Origin: Callipepla californica brunnescens
Taxonomy: Eukaryota > Chordata > Aves > Galliformes > Odontophoridae
Assembly: GCA_023055505.1 (NCBI GenBank)
Contig: JALIRH010000002.1
Location: forward strand, 58,028,733 to 58,092,732
Reading direction: 5' to 3'
DNA length: 64,000 nucleotides
Part shown: in pieces, positions 48,601 to 60,388 of the stretch
Layout: each line of letters begins with the position of its first letter
Position numbering within the stretch: position 1 is the stretch's first letter
Notes under the pieces: model-generated
Databases searched by the model: none
Told to the model about the DNA's origin: nothing
Seen by the model: only the letters and a program-made list of their open reading frames with translations
Translations under genes and position numbers: made by a program

Positions 48601-50557
48601 ATATAATTAGCGAGTTCAGTTATATGGGTCTCTCTCTGGTAATGTATTTTTAACTCAGTCAGCAGCAAAGATACAAGAGTCATCTCTACTAGGTAAGGAA
48701 CCCTGTTTCAATATGCTTTTGCTCATTACAAGAGAAGTCCAGTGAAGTCTATATTCCACTGGGAATTCAGAGTATTATTGCAGAATAATGCTGATAATGC
48801 CTAAAAAGTGATTGCCATTATTATGACGGTGACGTGTATGCGAAGTTTCACAAACAACTCTTCCCATAGTACTTGGCATCAGACCACCATTCTGCAAAAA
48901 CAGTCATCCCACTCCATTTCCAAAATAAGACAAAGCCTTCACCTCTTGCTGAGAAAATACAGTCCTACAGAACTATACACCATTTATCACATATGGCTTG
49001 TCAAACAAAAGCAAGCACTCGTCTTCAACTGCCCACAAACTGACAGTGAGAAATATTGTTCTGTCATATTTTATTCTCCACATACATTCTAGAAACAACC
49101 CTATTTCAGATCTATTGTTCAGCTACAATCTGGACAGCCCAAACTACTCTTCCCACCCTCCAAAGTATATGGTGGCTGTAAAACCACAAAACAGCTCCTT
49201 GATTCACCTCCTAATATAGCCCAAATACCACACTGTAAGAACTTTATGGTACTTGAGGAGTTTCATGCCTGATTACTGTATTTGTGTCAGCAAAATTAGA
49301 GGCTCAGCCTAGAAAATTTGGCTTCATGTTATTTCAGAAATGGATTTCACGTATGTGGATTTTCCTTTGTTTGATACGTAATATCTTTCAACTTAGGTCT
49401 AGATTTGAGGAGTCATTCTCAATGCAATGAATTTTACTTGAACCTTTTTTTACGTTCTAAAAATCTTAAAGTTGAACTTATCCATGTAATGACATATACC
49501 TTAGTTTTGAAATCCAAATTAAAGTTTTTTTTTACAATTTTTTACAAATCCATAGTATGTAAATATATAACAAAAAAAAAAAAAGGAGTGAAAGATTTTT
49601 TTTCCTTTCAAGTAGAAAACACATGTTCTGTGAAAATTCCATTTGATCTTTTTTCATAAAGATGATTTGTACGGAGCTTAAAGCCAGTACTTTTCTCTAG
49701 CCTCAAAATGGGCTAACAGAATGCCTGCAGCCTTCCTTAACCCTATTCTGATGAGTAGAATTCTGAGTCTGTATACCTTGTTCAGGCTGACTTCTTCAGT
49801 CCATCCCATTCTTCTTATAAGGATCTAATATAGTTTTTTGGAATGAAATTCTTATGGTGCTCTAGTAATGTCCTGTTTCATTTTGCCTAGCATTGCATTG
49901 TGGGTGGCTCAAAGATAACTGTTCCCTCTGCTGACTGCTCAGATTTTGGGTTTTGTCTTTATTCTAGACTGAGTAGACTGATGGAATAAGTAGTGGAGGG
50001 AGAGGGCACCGATCAAATGTCTGTGGCAGTTTTATCAGTGTAGGTACTTCCAAATCTTTGACCTGAGAGTATTTGTGCCCTATGTTTGTGAGGAACAACC
50101 TTTCCTACAGTAATCTGAAGGAATGATCAGACAGGCTGCTGAATATGAATTTGATCCTATTGACTTAAGTGACACGGGATATGACCATAGACCTTCTGTG
50201 ATTTATATGGTACTGTAAGCTAAAATATCTTTTACAGAGTGATGGTCAGTGCAGTTCTCTGACAGCTAATTATGTGGCTCTCATAATTTGGAAGTACTAA
50301 ACAAGATTTCTGTCATAAACAACATCATAAATCTAGAATAATTCTAGTTTTATAGTAATGCATTACATGGAAGTTTGGATTCTCAGCTGAGGTTCCTTTG
50401 CATTTTTCTTCTGTGCATACTAGTGAAGTGTACTGACTGGATCTATCGTAAATGCTAGATTCTACTGTTAAACAGAAACAAATAAATAAGCAGAATCTGT
50501 AACTTTATCAAACCAGCTGAGTTCAGGACATTGCCTGGTTTATAAAAATGATGAAAC

Positions 50558-50598
<41 letters not shown>
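50558..50598. repeat. (TA)n(TG)n microsatellite
   Basis: A short TATATA lead followed by about 17 TG dinucleotides, the longest dinucleotide repeat in the window and a likely polymorphic marker. Confidence 0.95.
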
Positions 50599-50599
<1 letters not shown>

Positions 50600-51488
50600 T
50601 TGTTTTTAACTAGGGAGCCCAAACTCATAAAAATTGCTAGTGGCAGACCTTTTGTTTTGCTTGTCTTGTTTCACTGTGAAGTCATGTGAACAATAGGTTT
50701 TTTGCAAGCTAATTGAAAATTCTCAAAATTTGGGTTAACTCTAGTTTAAATTCCACACTGTTACAAATAAAAATTTTAATGTGTTGTTTGTTCAGTGATG
50801 ATGCACCACAGTGTTTACCACACCAGCCAATCAGATGTTAGTAAACTTCTAGGCTAGAAGAAGTTAGACATTGCAACTACAAGGCAATTTCCTTTTCTGG
50901 ATTGCAATCAATATTTACTACCCTTCTACAATGTTGCCTATGTTTGCTTGATCAGAATCTGCTTCTGAAGACCATTGATTGTCCAGAAGGCCTTTTCAAA
51001 GGCAAATAATGCTCTTTTCAAATACACTTTGTATTGATTAGCAAAAAGAAAGTTTTTGGTGGTGCAGGGTGCAAAAGCCATTTATAAAGATTAAGGACAA
51101 TGATATATCACTGTGGGTCACAGCAAGGTTGAATTAATATGAGCTAATGCATGTTCTACTTTTGAAAACAATAGACAAAAGTATTTGAGGATTTTAGTGA
51201 TAGTATGCCTTCACTTGCAAAATACCTGCTACACCACCTCCAGGGAATTGAAGCTTTCTCCTTCAAAAATGAATTGCTTGTACCTACTTTCCCACATGAC
51301 TGTTCATATTCTGTGTCCTATGAAACATTAGTGTATTAACTTGATGGACTGTGGAATTTGATACAAACAAAACCAAACATAAAAAAGCTTTGATTGTCAG
51401 TATATTAAAACAGTGGGAAATAAAGAGAAATCAGTGCCATCAGAGCTTGTACAGCAAAGTAACCAGTGAAAATGCCTTGAACTTTCAT

Positions 51489-51536
51489 TAAAATAAATAA
51501 ATAAATAAACAAAACCAACCAAACAAATGAATGAAA
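51489..51536. repeat. (AAAT)n/(AAAC)n tract
   Basis: AAAT units passing into AAAC, CCAA and AATG variants. Compound low-complexity repeat. Confidence 0.8.
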
Positions 51537-51616
51537 AATAACTACAGAAGAGTATTAAGCCAGAACTAAACTTCAGAGATTTTCATAAACTTTACACTTA
51601 ATACTTCTCCCTGCTC

Positions 51617-51643
51617 TTTTTTTTTCTTCTTTTTTTTTTTTTC
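51617..51643. repeat. T-rich tract
   Basis: T-runs with isolated C residues, no associated retroposon identified. Confidence 0.7.
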
Positions 51644-52094
51644 CTGAGAAATATCATGAACCTGAGCTTTGTCCAGAAATACAAAAATGGATTCTGAAAA
51701 TTGGTGTATCATCCTGAATGGAAAAGAATGCTCTTTTTCTACAGAGGCTTTAGTGCAGGAATTTAATACAAGACTGACACTAGGAAGAGTTAAGAGGACT
51801 TTTTGCCATAGAACAGTTATGCTTCTAAAATAAGCAAGAAGGAGCTTCTAACTCAATGGTCTGCTGTTCTCTACATCTCTGCAGCAATAATAACTGTATT
51901 ATATTTATGAAAAAAAACATTTGGTTTCCTAGCAGGAGTTCTCTGCAAATGCCAAGATTGGTAATGGAAATATGGCATATACCTCCTATTAAAGGAAACA
52001 GCAGTGGCCTACATATTCAAGGACAAAATTCTGCTCCAAGTCCTTTGGTAATGTCAGTAACATATATTTTACTTAAACGAATCCTGTGTCTCTC

Positions 52095-52886
52095 CTGAGG
52101 TTTTTGTTAAAATGTTTTTGGACTTGTTCAGGGCCTTTGATTGGAGAGAGACTGGCTTGAAGGATGGACTGCTCAGTGGGCAAGGTACTGGTTGGAAGGT
52201 CACAGCCAGAGAATTGTGGTCAATGTTTCTGTGTCCAGGTGGAGGCTGGTCACAAGTGGCGGACCCCAGGGGTCCATCCTGGGACCAGTGCTCTTCAACA
52301 TAATCACAGAATCACTGAATTTCACGGATTTGAAGGGACCTCAAAAGGTCATCTAGTTCTGTCCCCCTGCCAGAGCAGGGAACATCTTTATCGATGATAT
52401 AGATGTTGGGATTGAGTGTGCACCCTCAACAAGTATGTGGATGACATCAAGCTGAGAGGTGTAATTGACACAATAGAAGGAAGGGATGTCATCCAATGGA
52501 ACCTGGACAAGCTTGAGAAATTGATCCATGTGAACCCAGTGAGGTACAACAAGGCAAAGTGCAGTGTGGTGCACTTAGTTTGGGGCAACCCATATACATG
52601 TAGAGACTCTGAGAAGAACTTCTTGAGAACAGCCCTGCAGAAAAGGATATGGGGATCCTGGTTGATGAAAATCTTGATGCAAGCTAATGGTGTGTGGATG
52701 TGTCGTGAAAGGCCAACAGTACCATGGACTGCATCAATAGAGGGGTGGCCAGGAAGGAGAGGGAGATTGGATGAGGCCTTGGGCAGCCTGATCTGATGGG
52801 TGACAACCCTTTCCATAGTAGAGGAGTTGGAACTAGATGATCTTTAAGATCTCTTTGAACCCAAGCCATTCTGTGATTCTATGATT
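52095..52886 (+). mobile_element. CR1 LINE with internal deletions and antisense CR1 insert
   Basis: Plus-strand ORF2 starts near motif A ([11 protein letters not shown]). It continues with [12 protein letters not shown] and [17 protein letters not shown], is interrupted at 52302-52380, and resumes with the IFIDDIDVGIECA-like block. Next comes NKYVDDIKLRGVIDTIEGRD, with VDD at the catalytic aspartate pair. Most of the C-terminal region is missing before the 3' UTR (GGAACTAGATGATCTTTAAG). It ends CATTCTGTGATTCTATGATT. It is relatively well preserved: one 126-codon frame (52416-52796) is still open across the thumb region. Confidence 0.93.
52302..52380 (-). mobile_element. 79-bp CR1 tail inserted antisense in CR1 ORF2
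   Basis: AATCACAGAATCACTGAATT, then GATTTGAAGGGACCTCAAAAG, is a minus-strand CR1 3' terminus. It splits the codons for LFNI and IFIDDID of the host CR1. AACAT occurs immediately before (52297-52301) and immediately after (52381-52385), consistent with a 5-bp target duplication. Confidence 0.85.
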
Positions 52887-53771
52887 ACCAGGCATCCCTA
52901 ATAGTCTTTGTAGAAAAATTCATCAAGATGTCTGTGATACAAAGAAGATACAAGCTGGAGAGCTGATGATATCTTAAATTTATTTGTAGTGTTCATGAAG
53001 AACTATTCTGACTCAAAATTCAGTGTCACACAAGCACGGAAGGAGCCTGGGAGGGCTGAGTTCTTTCTGAAGTGGCCAAATATATGTGTGATGTAAGATT
53101 GATAGAAATAAAAAATAAACTAATTTTGCTTTCTCCCCTTTCCATACAGAAGTCAGTTTTTTTTTTTTGTTTGTTTCTTTGACCAGGAGGCTTCCTATGA
53201 AAACTATTTTTACTGTTTTAATCTCAATGGGTGGCTTTATCATAATTTTTTTCTTGAGTTTCCTTCACCTCTGATCCCTGGAGGAGGCCACCACCTGCAA
53301 ATGTTTTATCATTCTTCCTTTGTAACAGTATTACATAATACATTTAATATGAAGGATCCTGTCAAGATGAAACATAAACTGGGTTAATCTGAGAGTTTAT
53401 CTTGTATGATTGTTTTCTGCTGTCCCGTGTAGGTGCTCTGAAGTTCCTTATGCCTTAAGACATGTATTTAACTCCTGTTCCACAGGTATGGTACATCTTA
53501 CATCCTTACCCCTTTCATCAGATATTCAGATGATCTTTTGGTTGTAACAATATTTTTTGTAAGACGTAACATATTTGCTTAAATGAATTTCTGTGTGAAC
53601 ATATTAAACAGAATACAAATTTTTCATACTGTTTAAGATTTTACTCTCATTTAAGAGATTTTGAGATTATGTATGAGAAGGATCATTTAAACTCAGTACA
53701 TGTGCATTATGCATTTTTAAGAGTCCACAGTCTTTGTATTTTACGTCTCAGTGCCTTTGAAAGAGGTCTTT
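52887..53771. other. Unique non-coding DNA
   Basis: No gene or repeat recognised apart from a T-run near 53157-53169. Confidence 0.5.
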
Positions 53772-54351
53772 ATCATGGTTTTATGATTTTTGTTCTATTG
53801 TAGATATTCTACATCATAACATCATGTGGTGTATTGGGAGTTAGAGAGTTGATGCTCCAGTTCTGTGGATCACTGATAGTTATGGATATGCCTGTCTCAG
53901 AAGAGAGGAAGAACTACATTCCCCAGAGGACTGTGTGATGCTTTGTATTTTTACGTGTTTCCACCCAGAGGGAAAGACAAAAACTCTCTGTGGTCACGGG
54001 ACTGTCTCTCTTCCCTTCAGGATCAGCTCAGCAGTGGGTGTTTGTTGCAGCCATCCACCTTCAGTGTTACTGTAAGGCCTTCGGTTTATCAAACTCTCTC
54101 TTTTGCTCATTTTCTTTGATTCATTAGCCTCAATTCCAATTATATTGTATTATATTACGTTATTTTACTTTCTGATATCTTATTTAAGAAATTAGCTTTT
54201 CTCCTCAGATTGTTGCCGCTCTTTTGTTCCAAGGCCCATCTCCCTTTTCCCTTTTTCCTTTTCCCCCTTCCCCTTCTCCAGGGTGTTGTCCCGTGGGTCC
54301 CCTGCCTCAATTGTTACAGAACCGACCGAACCAGCCCACAAACCGTTGACA
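53772..54351 (+). mobile_element. Solo LTR, ERV-L-like family, intermediate age
   Basis: Starts TATCATGGTTTTATG (the expected TG changed to TA) and ends AAACCGTTGACA. Flanks GTCTT (53767-53771) and GTGTT (54352-54356) match at four of five positions, an eroded 5-bp duplication. It is full length relative to the 16974 copy and keeps the pyrimidine tract (54240-54278), but several CpGs have become TpG or CpA. No attached internal region. Confidence 0.92.
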
Positions 54352-55924
54352 GTGTTCAACTTGTTATGAGAGAAAAAACATCTTCCATTGGTATCATTAT
54401 CTGTTACATTAGTTTTTCAATGAAGGTTCTCTCCATTTTGCACATATCATAAGTGACAATATTAAGCTCTATAACAAATGTTTTAACAGCTGTATATCTC
54501 ATGTCAGTGAGAAAAGTATCAGCTGTCACCATGATTAATGAGCAAACTCCAGTGGAAGAAATAACATAAATACTTTACACACAAAGAGGTATGGTAATAC
54601 AGATATTTTGTTACCCATGTTTACAAATGGACAAAATATACTGCATATTCACATAACATGTGTTTATTGTTGACATAATTGGAGAAAATATGCCAAGAAT
54701 CACAGTTTTCATAAAAGCAATAACTGTTTGTTGAATATGTAGTACTAAATTAAGTACAATTAAAGATAAAAAATTTTGGAGAAAAGAATCCTCAATGCTA
54801 AAAGAAACCATGACTGAGTCTAGTACAAGTTTAAAAAAAAAAAAAAAAGGAAAAAAGGGGATTTGAAGACAGCAATTTCATATCCATTATTTTTATATTT
54901 ATATACTATTAAGGAATTTGGCAAAATAATGTGTTTTCAAATGCTAGTTATTATTGCACACAATTTTTACAATATAGACTGACATTTATTTTGTCTGGAG
55001 AAAAAGACAAGAACATTTTGTTTATTGAAAGAGGCAAAAAAGACAGCCAAAATGTTTATTTTAATTTAAGAATTAAGTAAAAAAAATATGAAAAAGTATG
55101 TCTATGTTGTAGCACAGTTTAAGGTTTTATTTTTCTTAAAGCTTGACAGTGTGGTAATCAAGCCATATAAAAGACTCCTTCACATTGTCACAATGAAGTA
55201 AACCATTTAGAGCTTTTGAAAATCTTTGTACAAGTGTTCTCAGACCTTTTTATAGAGCTGCTCAATAATTACTCTTACAGCCTTCTCCTATGTAGAATTT
55301 TCAGAGATTTCTGTCAGATTTCCACAGTTCTTTAAGAATAACTTCTCATCAGTTCTTCAATCCACCATACCAGTTACAAGACAGAGCCAGCAGAAGCTGG
55401 TGTACCATCTCTCCATATACTAAGGGATAGTTCCTACTGAGTACTTCTGCTCCATGGTGTACCTTTATAAAATATAATAAAACATATAATTGTATAAGTT
55501 TATATTACAGTTCAAGATATATTTCATTTTTACTGAAAATTATTTTCATTCACTTTCTTTAAGACCCAAGCTCTGGTTGAACTAATGCAAAAAAGGTCAA
55601 AAACAATCCCTTCGACAATAGAGAATATCCTTTTGTAATATCCTTTTGGTAAGCTACTTTCCCAATTCTTTTTTAATGCATATTTTAGTGGAGTTTGTTT
55701 TCTACCTGACAGTACACTGCAGATATGTAAGGTGAAATCTTAGATTGCTTGTTAAGACAGCTGTTGAATTCCACGAGGCCATGGAGGCAGCTCACTAGCT
55801 GAATCGATCGTCTTGTTTGAATGTATGCAGGGCATACAGTTTATTTTTCTTTTTTCATGGAGTGGAGACATGATCAGAATAATTTTAAGTTTTCTATTAA
55901 CCATTCTAAAGATGAAATCTCCTT
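54352..55924. other. Unique non-coding DNA
   Basis: AT-rich with a poly(A) tract at 54833-54848. No gene or dispersed repeat recognised. Confidence 0.5.
54833..54848. repeat. Poly(A) tract
   Basis: Sixteen consecutive A residues followed by GGAAAAAAGGGG. No retroposon body recognised upstream. Confidence 0.75.
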
Positions 55925-56290
55925 AGTGACATGGAAGCAGAGGCGGATTCATCCCAGGGTGCATTTTTTCACAGCACTTCTCTAGATCCAGAGGAGAATG
56001 AACGTCTTCTTGGATATCACATGGCTGCTTCAACAGCAGCAAAATAGAAGTATCACAAAGTGGTACCAGGGCAATCTTACTTGGAAAGGGGTGTGTACCT
56101 GGCTGAAGAAGATGTGGAAAGGACTGCAGCCACACACCATGAGAAAGCAAAAAGCTGCTGGAAGAAACAGTCTTTCTACATTACTACTCTATTCCTCTGA
56201 ACCTATGCTCATATATGAAGTACTTATTCCATTGAGGTTGCCAGATGATCCCTATGACTAATGGTACCAAGCAGTTCAAATTGACCTAAA
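55925..56290 (+). pseudogene. Coding-like segment, possible processed pseudogene
   Basis: From an ATG at 55931 in good context (GACATGG) the frame reads hydrophilic, protein-like sequence (TSLDPEENERLLGYHMAAS). A TAG follows after about 37 codons, then the same frame continues KYHKVVPGQSYLERGVYLA and EEDVERTAATHHEKAK. After a further stop near 56200, the next frame over gives SSEPMLIYEVLIPLRLPDD, and after one TAA, WYQAVQIDLNSEGR then TAA. I do not recognise the protein. There is no visible poly(A) tail or splice pattern. It may be a decayed retrocopy or simply chance. Confidence 0.22.
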
Positions 56291-57434
56291 CAGTGAAGGT
56301 AGATAATCCATTGATTGGGTCTTAATCAACATTTCTCATGTATGTTCAACTGAACCTGTCATGCTGCTGCCGATTACTCTAAGAGGTGCCTGCTCAGATA
56401 TACAGTTCTCCTGTCCTATAATAAGCAGATGCTGTCTTGATTCATTATATATATCTTTGCAGGCAAATAGGCCATCAGCAGCCAGTCTGCAGTCAAAAAC
56501 AAACAGAAACATAAATGCCAAAAAACAAGAGGCATTTTTAGGCTCCCCAACTATCCTTGTGATACATAAGATTAAAAACTCTGCATTGTAGAGCCTATGT
56601 GTCTCTTAGGCATTGAAATTCCATTGTCCTGGAAGGATTAGGTGTTCCAGCCAGAGCTCTTGTAATGGGCTTAACTTCTCATGGTCAGAAGTTTTTTTTC
56701 TGAGAAACTTATTTCAAGAAGCTGGCCACAACACAGAAGCAAACTTGGCACTTGGCTGACAGCAACATGGCCTATCTCTGTCCATATAATAAACATCACT
56801 GCATGCTGGAGATCTGTCCAGCTGGGCTCATTTTGCTGACTTTCTCAAGGACAACCTCAGCACTTTTGTGTCTCAGGTTGCTTAGTACTATTTTGATCCT
56901 GCATGGGCATGACTGAAAAAAAAAAGCTCATGGAGCACTTCCCCAGCCTATCTTTGGGGGTGAGTTAAATGTTGCAGGTTGGCTTTTGGAAGGCTCTGGA
57001 CTTCCATGGCATTGTCTTGAGATGAGCTGGAAATGTCTCCTGTTTGTTCACAGATGCTACAAGCAGGGAAAGAAAGGACAAGAGATGGACGATAGCCAAT
57101 GAGATTGGGATGTTCTTGATAACCTGAATTATTGGATCTTGCATGTTGTGGTGATGCCTTGAGGAAGGATCTTTCAGTTCTAAATTTTGTCTCCAGCCTC
57201 CAGACCATAAAAATTCTGTCTTCCTGGTCTCTTCCTGGAAGATCCTAGCACACCTCTGCATGCTGCTGAGTTCTGCTGACCCCAGACAGGCTTCCTCCAA
57301 GAGAAAAAACATCAAGGCATCAGCAAATTTAGGAAGTAATTCAAGAGTGAACATCAGATGTTCCCTGACATTTTTTGTCTTCTTTGTTTGAGGCATGCCA
57401 GTCCTACAAGAAAGGAGATGGGTATGGGAGAGAG
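56291..57434. other. Unidentified moderately GC-rich segment
   Basis: Less AT-rich than its neighbours, with a 143-codon minus frame (56965-57396) and shorter plus frames. None has a domain I can name. It could be the continuation of the coding-like segment to its left or an unclassified repeat. Confidence 0.3.
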
Positions 57435-57530
57435 TGCAGGCAACCTGCAGTCTATGTTCTCAGCAGAGGTATTGAAATTAGATGCTCTTTAAGGTCCCTT
57501 CCAAACGAAGCCATTATATGATTCTATGAT
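57435..57530 (+). mobile_element. CR1 LINE 3' tail
   Basis: GTATTGAAATTAGATGCTCT, then TTAAGGTCCCTTCCAAACGA and ATTATATGATTCTATGATT, is the terminal part of a plus-strand CR1. The 5' boundary is indistinct. Confidence 0.8.
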
Positions 57531-58275
57531 TTGAGGAGAAAAGGAGGAGTTTTAAAGGGGAATATAAGAGACAGCTATGAAACCCTCAGGAATGTGATTA
57601 AGGCTTGGCTATCCGTTTTTTTCTTCAAATAAAAGAGCTAGGGGCAGTTAATTTAAAATGGTCTAAGATCCTCTTCAAGGCAAGTATTGCTAATGTCCAT
57701 ATTATTTTCATAACATAAATCTAATCTGGGGAATATTAACTTGAAGATGCTATTAGTGCTAAAAAGTGAATAAGAATTGAAGAGACAAACAGATGAATGA
57801 CTAAAAAAGAGTATGAAATGAAAAATAAATCAGTTAAGTTTGCTAAGTACATGAATACTAGCTCTGGCTGGGAAAGCTGTTATGTAGCAAACCATTCAAT
57901 ACTTGAATGGTGTTTGTGGGCATTAACCCTGTGTGGTCACTATTCTGTTGTACTTAGGCATACATTTTTTGTTGCCATGGATGACAGGATAGCATTTCTG
58001 TCTCTGATCTCAGTAGAACACCAGTTTTTATATTCATCTGTTAAATTCTAGCTAGAAGTTCCTGAGACCTCATGTGGTAATAAGAATCTACTGTAAGAGT
58101 ATCACAATTAGTCTATCATGCTTTGAGAGGAGCTTGCTAGCTTAAATGTGTCTTCAAAATCTTGCAATGTCCTCTCTTATCCAGATCTTTCTCATCAATA
58201 AAAATTATTTCTGACATATAGACTAACAATGATATTATAAAAAATCCTTTGTTTGCTCATATATTTTGTTGAACT
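57531..58275. other. Unique non-coding DNA
   Basis: No gene or dispersed repeat recognised. Confidence 0.5.
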
Positions 58276-58853
58276 TGTCAACGGTTTACCGGGCTGGATT
58301 GGCCCGGTTCCGTGACGATTGGTGCGGGGGACCCACGGACCCACGCCCCAGGAAAGGGGAAGGAAAAAAGGGAAAAGGGAAAAGGGAGATGGGCCTAGAA
58401 ACAAAAACAGCAGCAACGATCTGAGGAGGAAAGCTAATTTACTAAATAAGATATTAGAAAGCAAAATAACACAATATAATACAATATAATTGGAATTGAG
58501 GCTAATAAATCAAATAAAATGAGCAAGAGAGAGTGTCCGATAAACCGAAGGCCTTACGCTAACGCTGAAGGCGATACGGCAGCGAGCACCCACTGCTGAG
58601 TCGATCCCGAAGGAAAGAGAGAGTGTCCCGTGACTGCTGAGGGTTTTTATCTGTTCCCTCTGAGCGGAAAACACGTAAAAATGCAGAGCATCACAAAGTC
58701 CTCTGGGGAATGCAGTGCTTCTTCTCTTCTGAGGCAGGTATACCTGGAATTATCAATGATCTATGGAGCTGGAGTATTAGCTCTTTAACTCTTAATGCAA
58801 TACATGATGTTATGATGTGGAATACCAGTACCAAAAATCATAAAACCATGACA
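58276..58853 (-). mobile_element. Solo LTR, ERV-L-like family, near intact
   Basis: Minus-strand copy: plus strand reads TGTCAACGGTTTACCGGG at the left and AAACCATGACA at the right. A perfect 5-bp duplication, GAACT, lies at 58271-58275 and 58854-58858. No internal sequence is attached. It keeps most of the CpGs seen in the 16974 copy and differs from it at about a dozen positions by eye, so the two represent the youngest layer of this family in the window. The polypurine stretch at 58351-58388 is the complement of the LTR pyrimidine tract. Confidence 0.93.
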
Positions 58854-60388
58854 GAACTACATCATTGTTTTGATACTGCAAAGGCAAGGTGAAGATTTAC
58901 ACTAGTTAAATTACACTTTAAGTTTTGTACACACTTATAGGGAGCAGAGAAATCATCAGTTTTCAAATCGTTTTTTGTTGAACTGTTTAATATCATTATT
59001 ATCTAGACAGTATGTTCTAAGAGGTATTTTTATTGGTTTATAGGCAGGACCTATTATTTAAATCTGAGCTTTTCATATCCACTTATTTGATTATAGGAAG
59101 AAATAATAATAAAACTGTCTAATTTTGTGGATATTGTAAACCATTCAGATAGTCACCCAGGAACTCTACTAATGTCAATTATTTCCTGGATTCAGAAGTA
59201 ATGGCTTGTCCTCCTGCAGCTTTACACTCATTGTCATTCAGGCATTTCTGTAACTGCTGTAACAGAACAGTTTCAAGAACAAGTAAAGTCTAAAAGAGTA
59301 GGTGCTAAAAAAATAAATAAAAAATCACAGCTACCTTTTATTCATATTCTGCTCTGAAGCAGAGCTGTATTTGCAGTCAATAGCTTCCCTGTTGTAGCCA
59401 ATCCAGCACATGGCTTTCAAAAGCTGTTGCATTCCCATGGTAATAGGAGTTGTTACTTTAACAAAGAGGTCCATTGCAAGAAAATACACTGAGATATCAA
59501 GCTAGAAAAGTAAATTCATCCTTCAAGATAAGTTCAGAATGTCTTAATATGGCAGAGTTGATTATCTTTTACAGTTCTACTTTTTTTATAGAATGTACTT
59601 CCATACGTGTGAATATAACTCATGGGTAGCATTTCAAAACTGCTCTTCTGTCATTGCTGAGAGTGCTGTGAATCTTCTCCTGAAGGGCTGTATGTGTCTG
59701 ATATTATGGGAGGATGAGTAAGGAGGTGAAGACATGATCTGCACATGCTCAAGCCTGTAGTACAAACAAAGTATCTATACTTTAGCAGTCTAAATGAGAG
59801 GATAATCAGTGGGGTTAGGCTGATGAGTGCCTGAGATTTGTAATGTCTGTACACATAGATGTTTTCAGAGGTCCTGTTTGGGTGAGCTTTTCTAGGAAGA
59901 GAAGAATGTAAACCTCCATCAGTCCCACAAAATTCTATTCTTTGATGCAAAACTGTGAAGATACTGACTTCTGTATGAAATTGCAAAATGTATATGTGTT
60001 CATTCTTTTATGTATTCAGTGTAGTCAAAAGAATGAATCTTCTGAGCTCATTCTCAGAAATGCATCAAGCATTTCATTATTTTAGACATTCTATTACTGT
60101 TTCTCTCCTTCTTTATGTTTGATTTCACTCACACAAAACCTCAGCTTTAAAGAACATGTGACACCTCACTCAGCTATAGATTTACTTGCAAAATTTCCTT
60201 AAGATCAATGCAAGTTTTACTTGCTTCTACTTTCATTGCTTTTAATAGATAGTTTAGAATTGATTTTGATCTCAGTGTTTGCTCACTAGCATTATCAATG
60301 GCTTGCTATTGCTGAGAAGCAGGTATTCCCTATTGTTAGTAGTATGCAGGTATATGCAGGTATGCCCTATATTATTAGTATGTAGAAG
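58854..60388. other. Unique non-coding DNA
   Basis: No gene or dispersed repeat recognised. Just left of the provirus, 60325-60385 has short imperfect repeats of a GTATGCAGGTAT-like unit. Confidence 0.5.

Larger units (their letters stand above)
42473..52094. other. Unique non-coding DNA
   Basis: Nearly 10 kb with no recognisable gene, RNA gene or dispersed repeat. It contains an A-rich tract near 42899-42920, a G-rich tract near 45173-45195, and the microsatellites listed separately. The segment at 48075-48420 is more complex and is described under findings. Confidence 0.5.
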
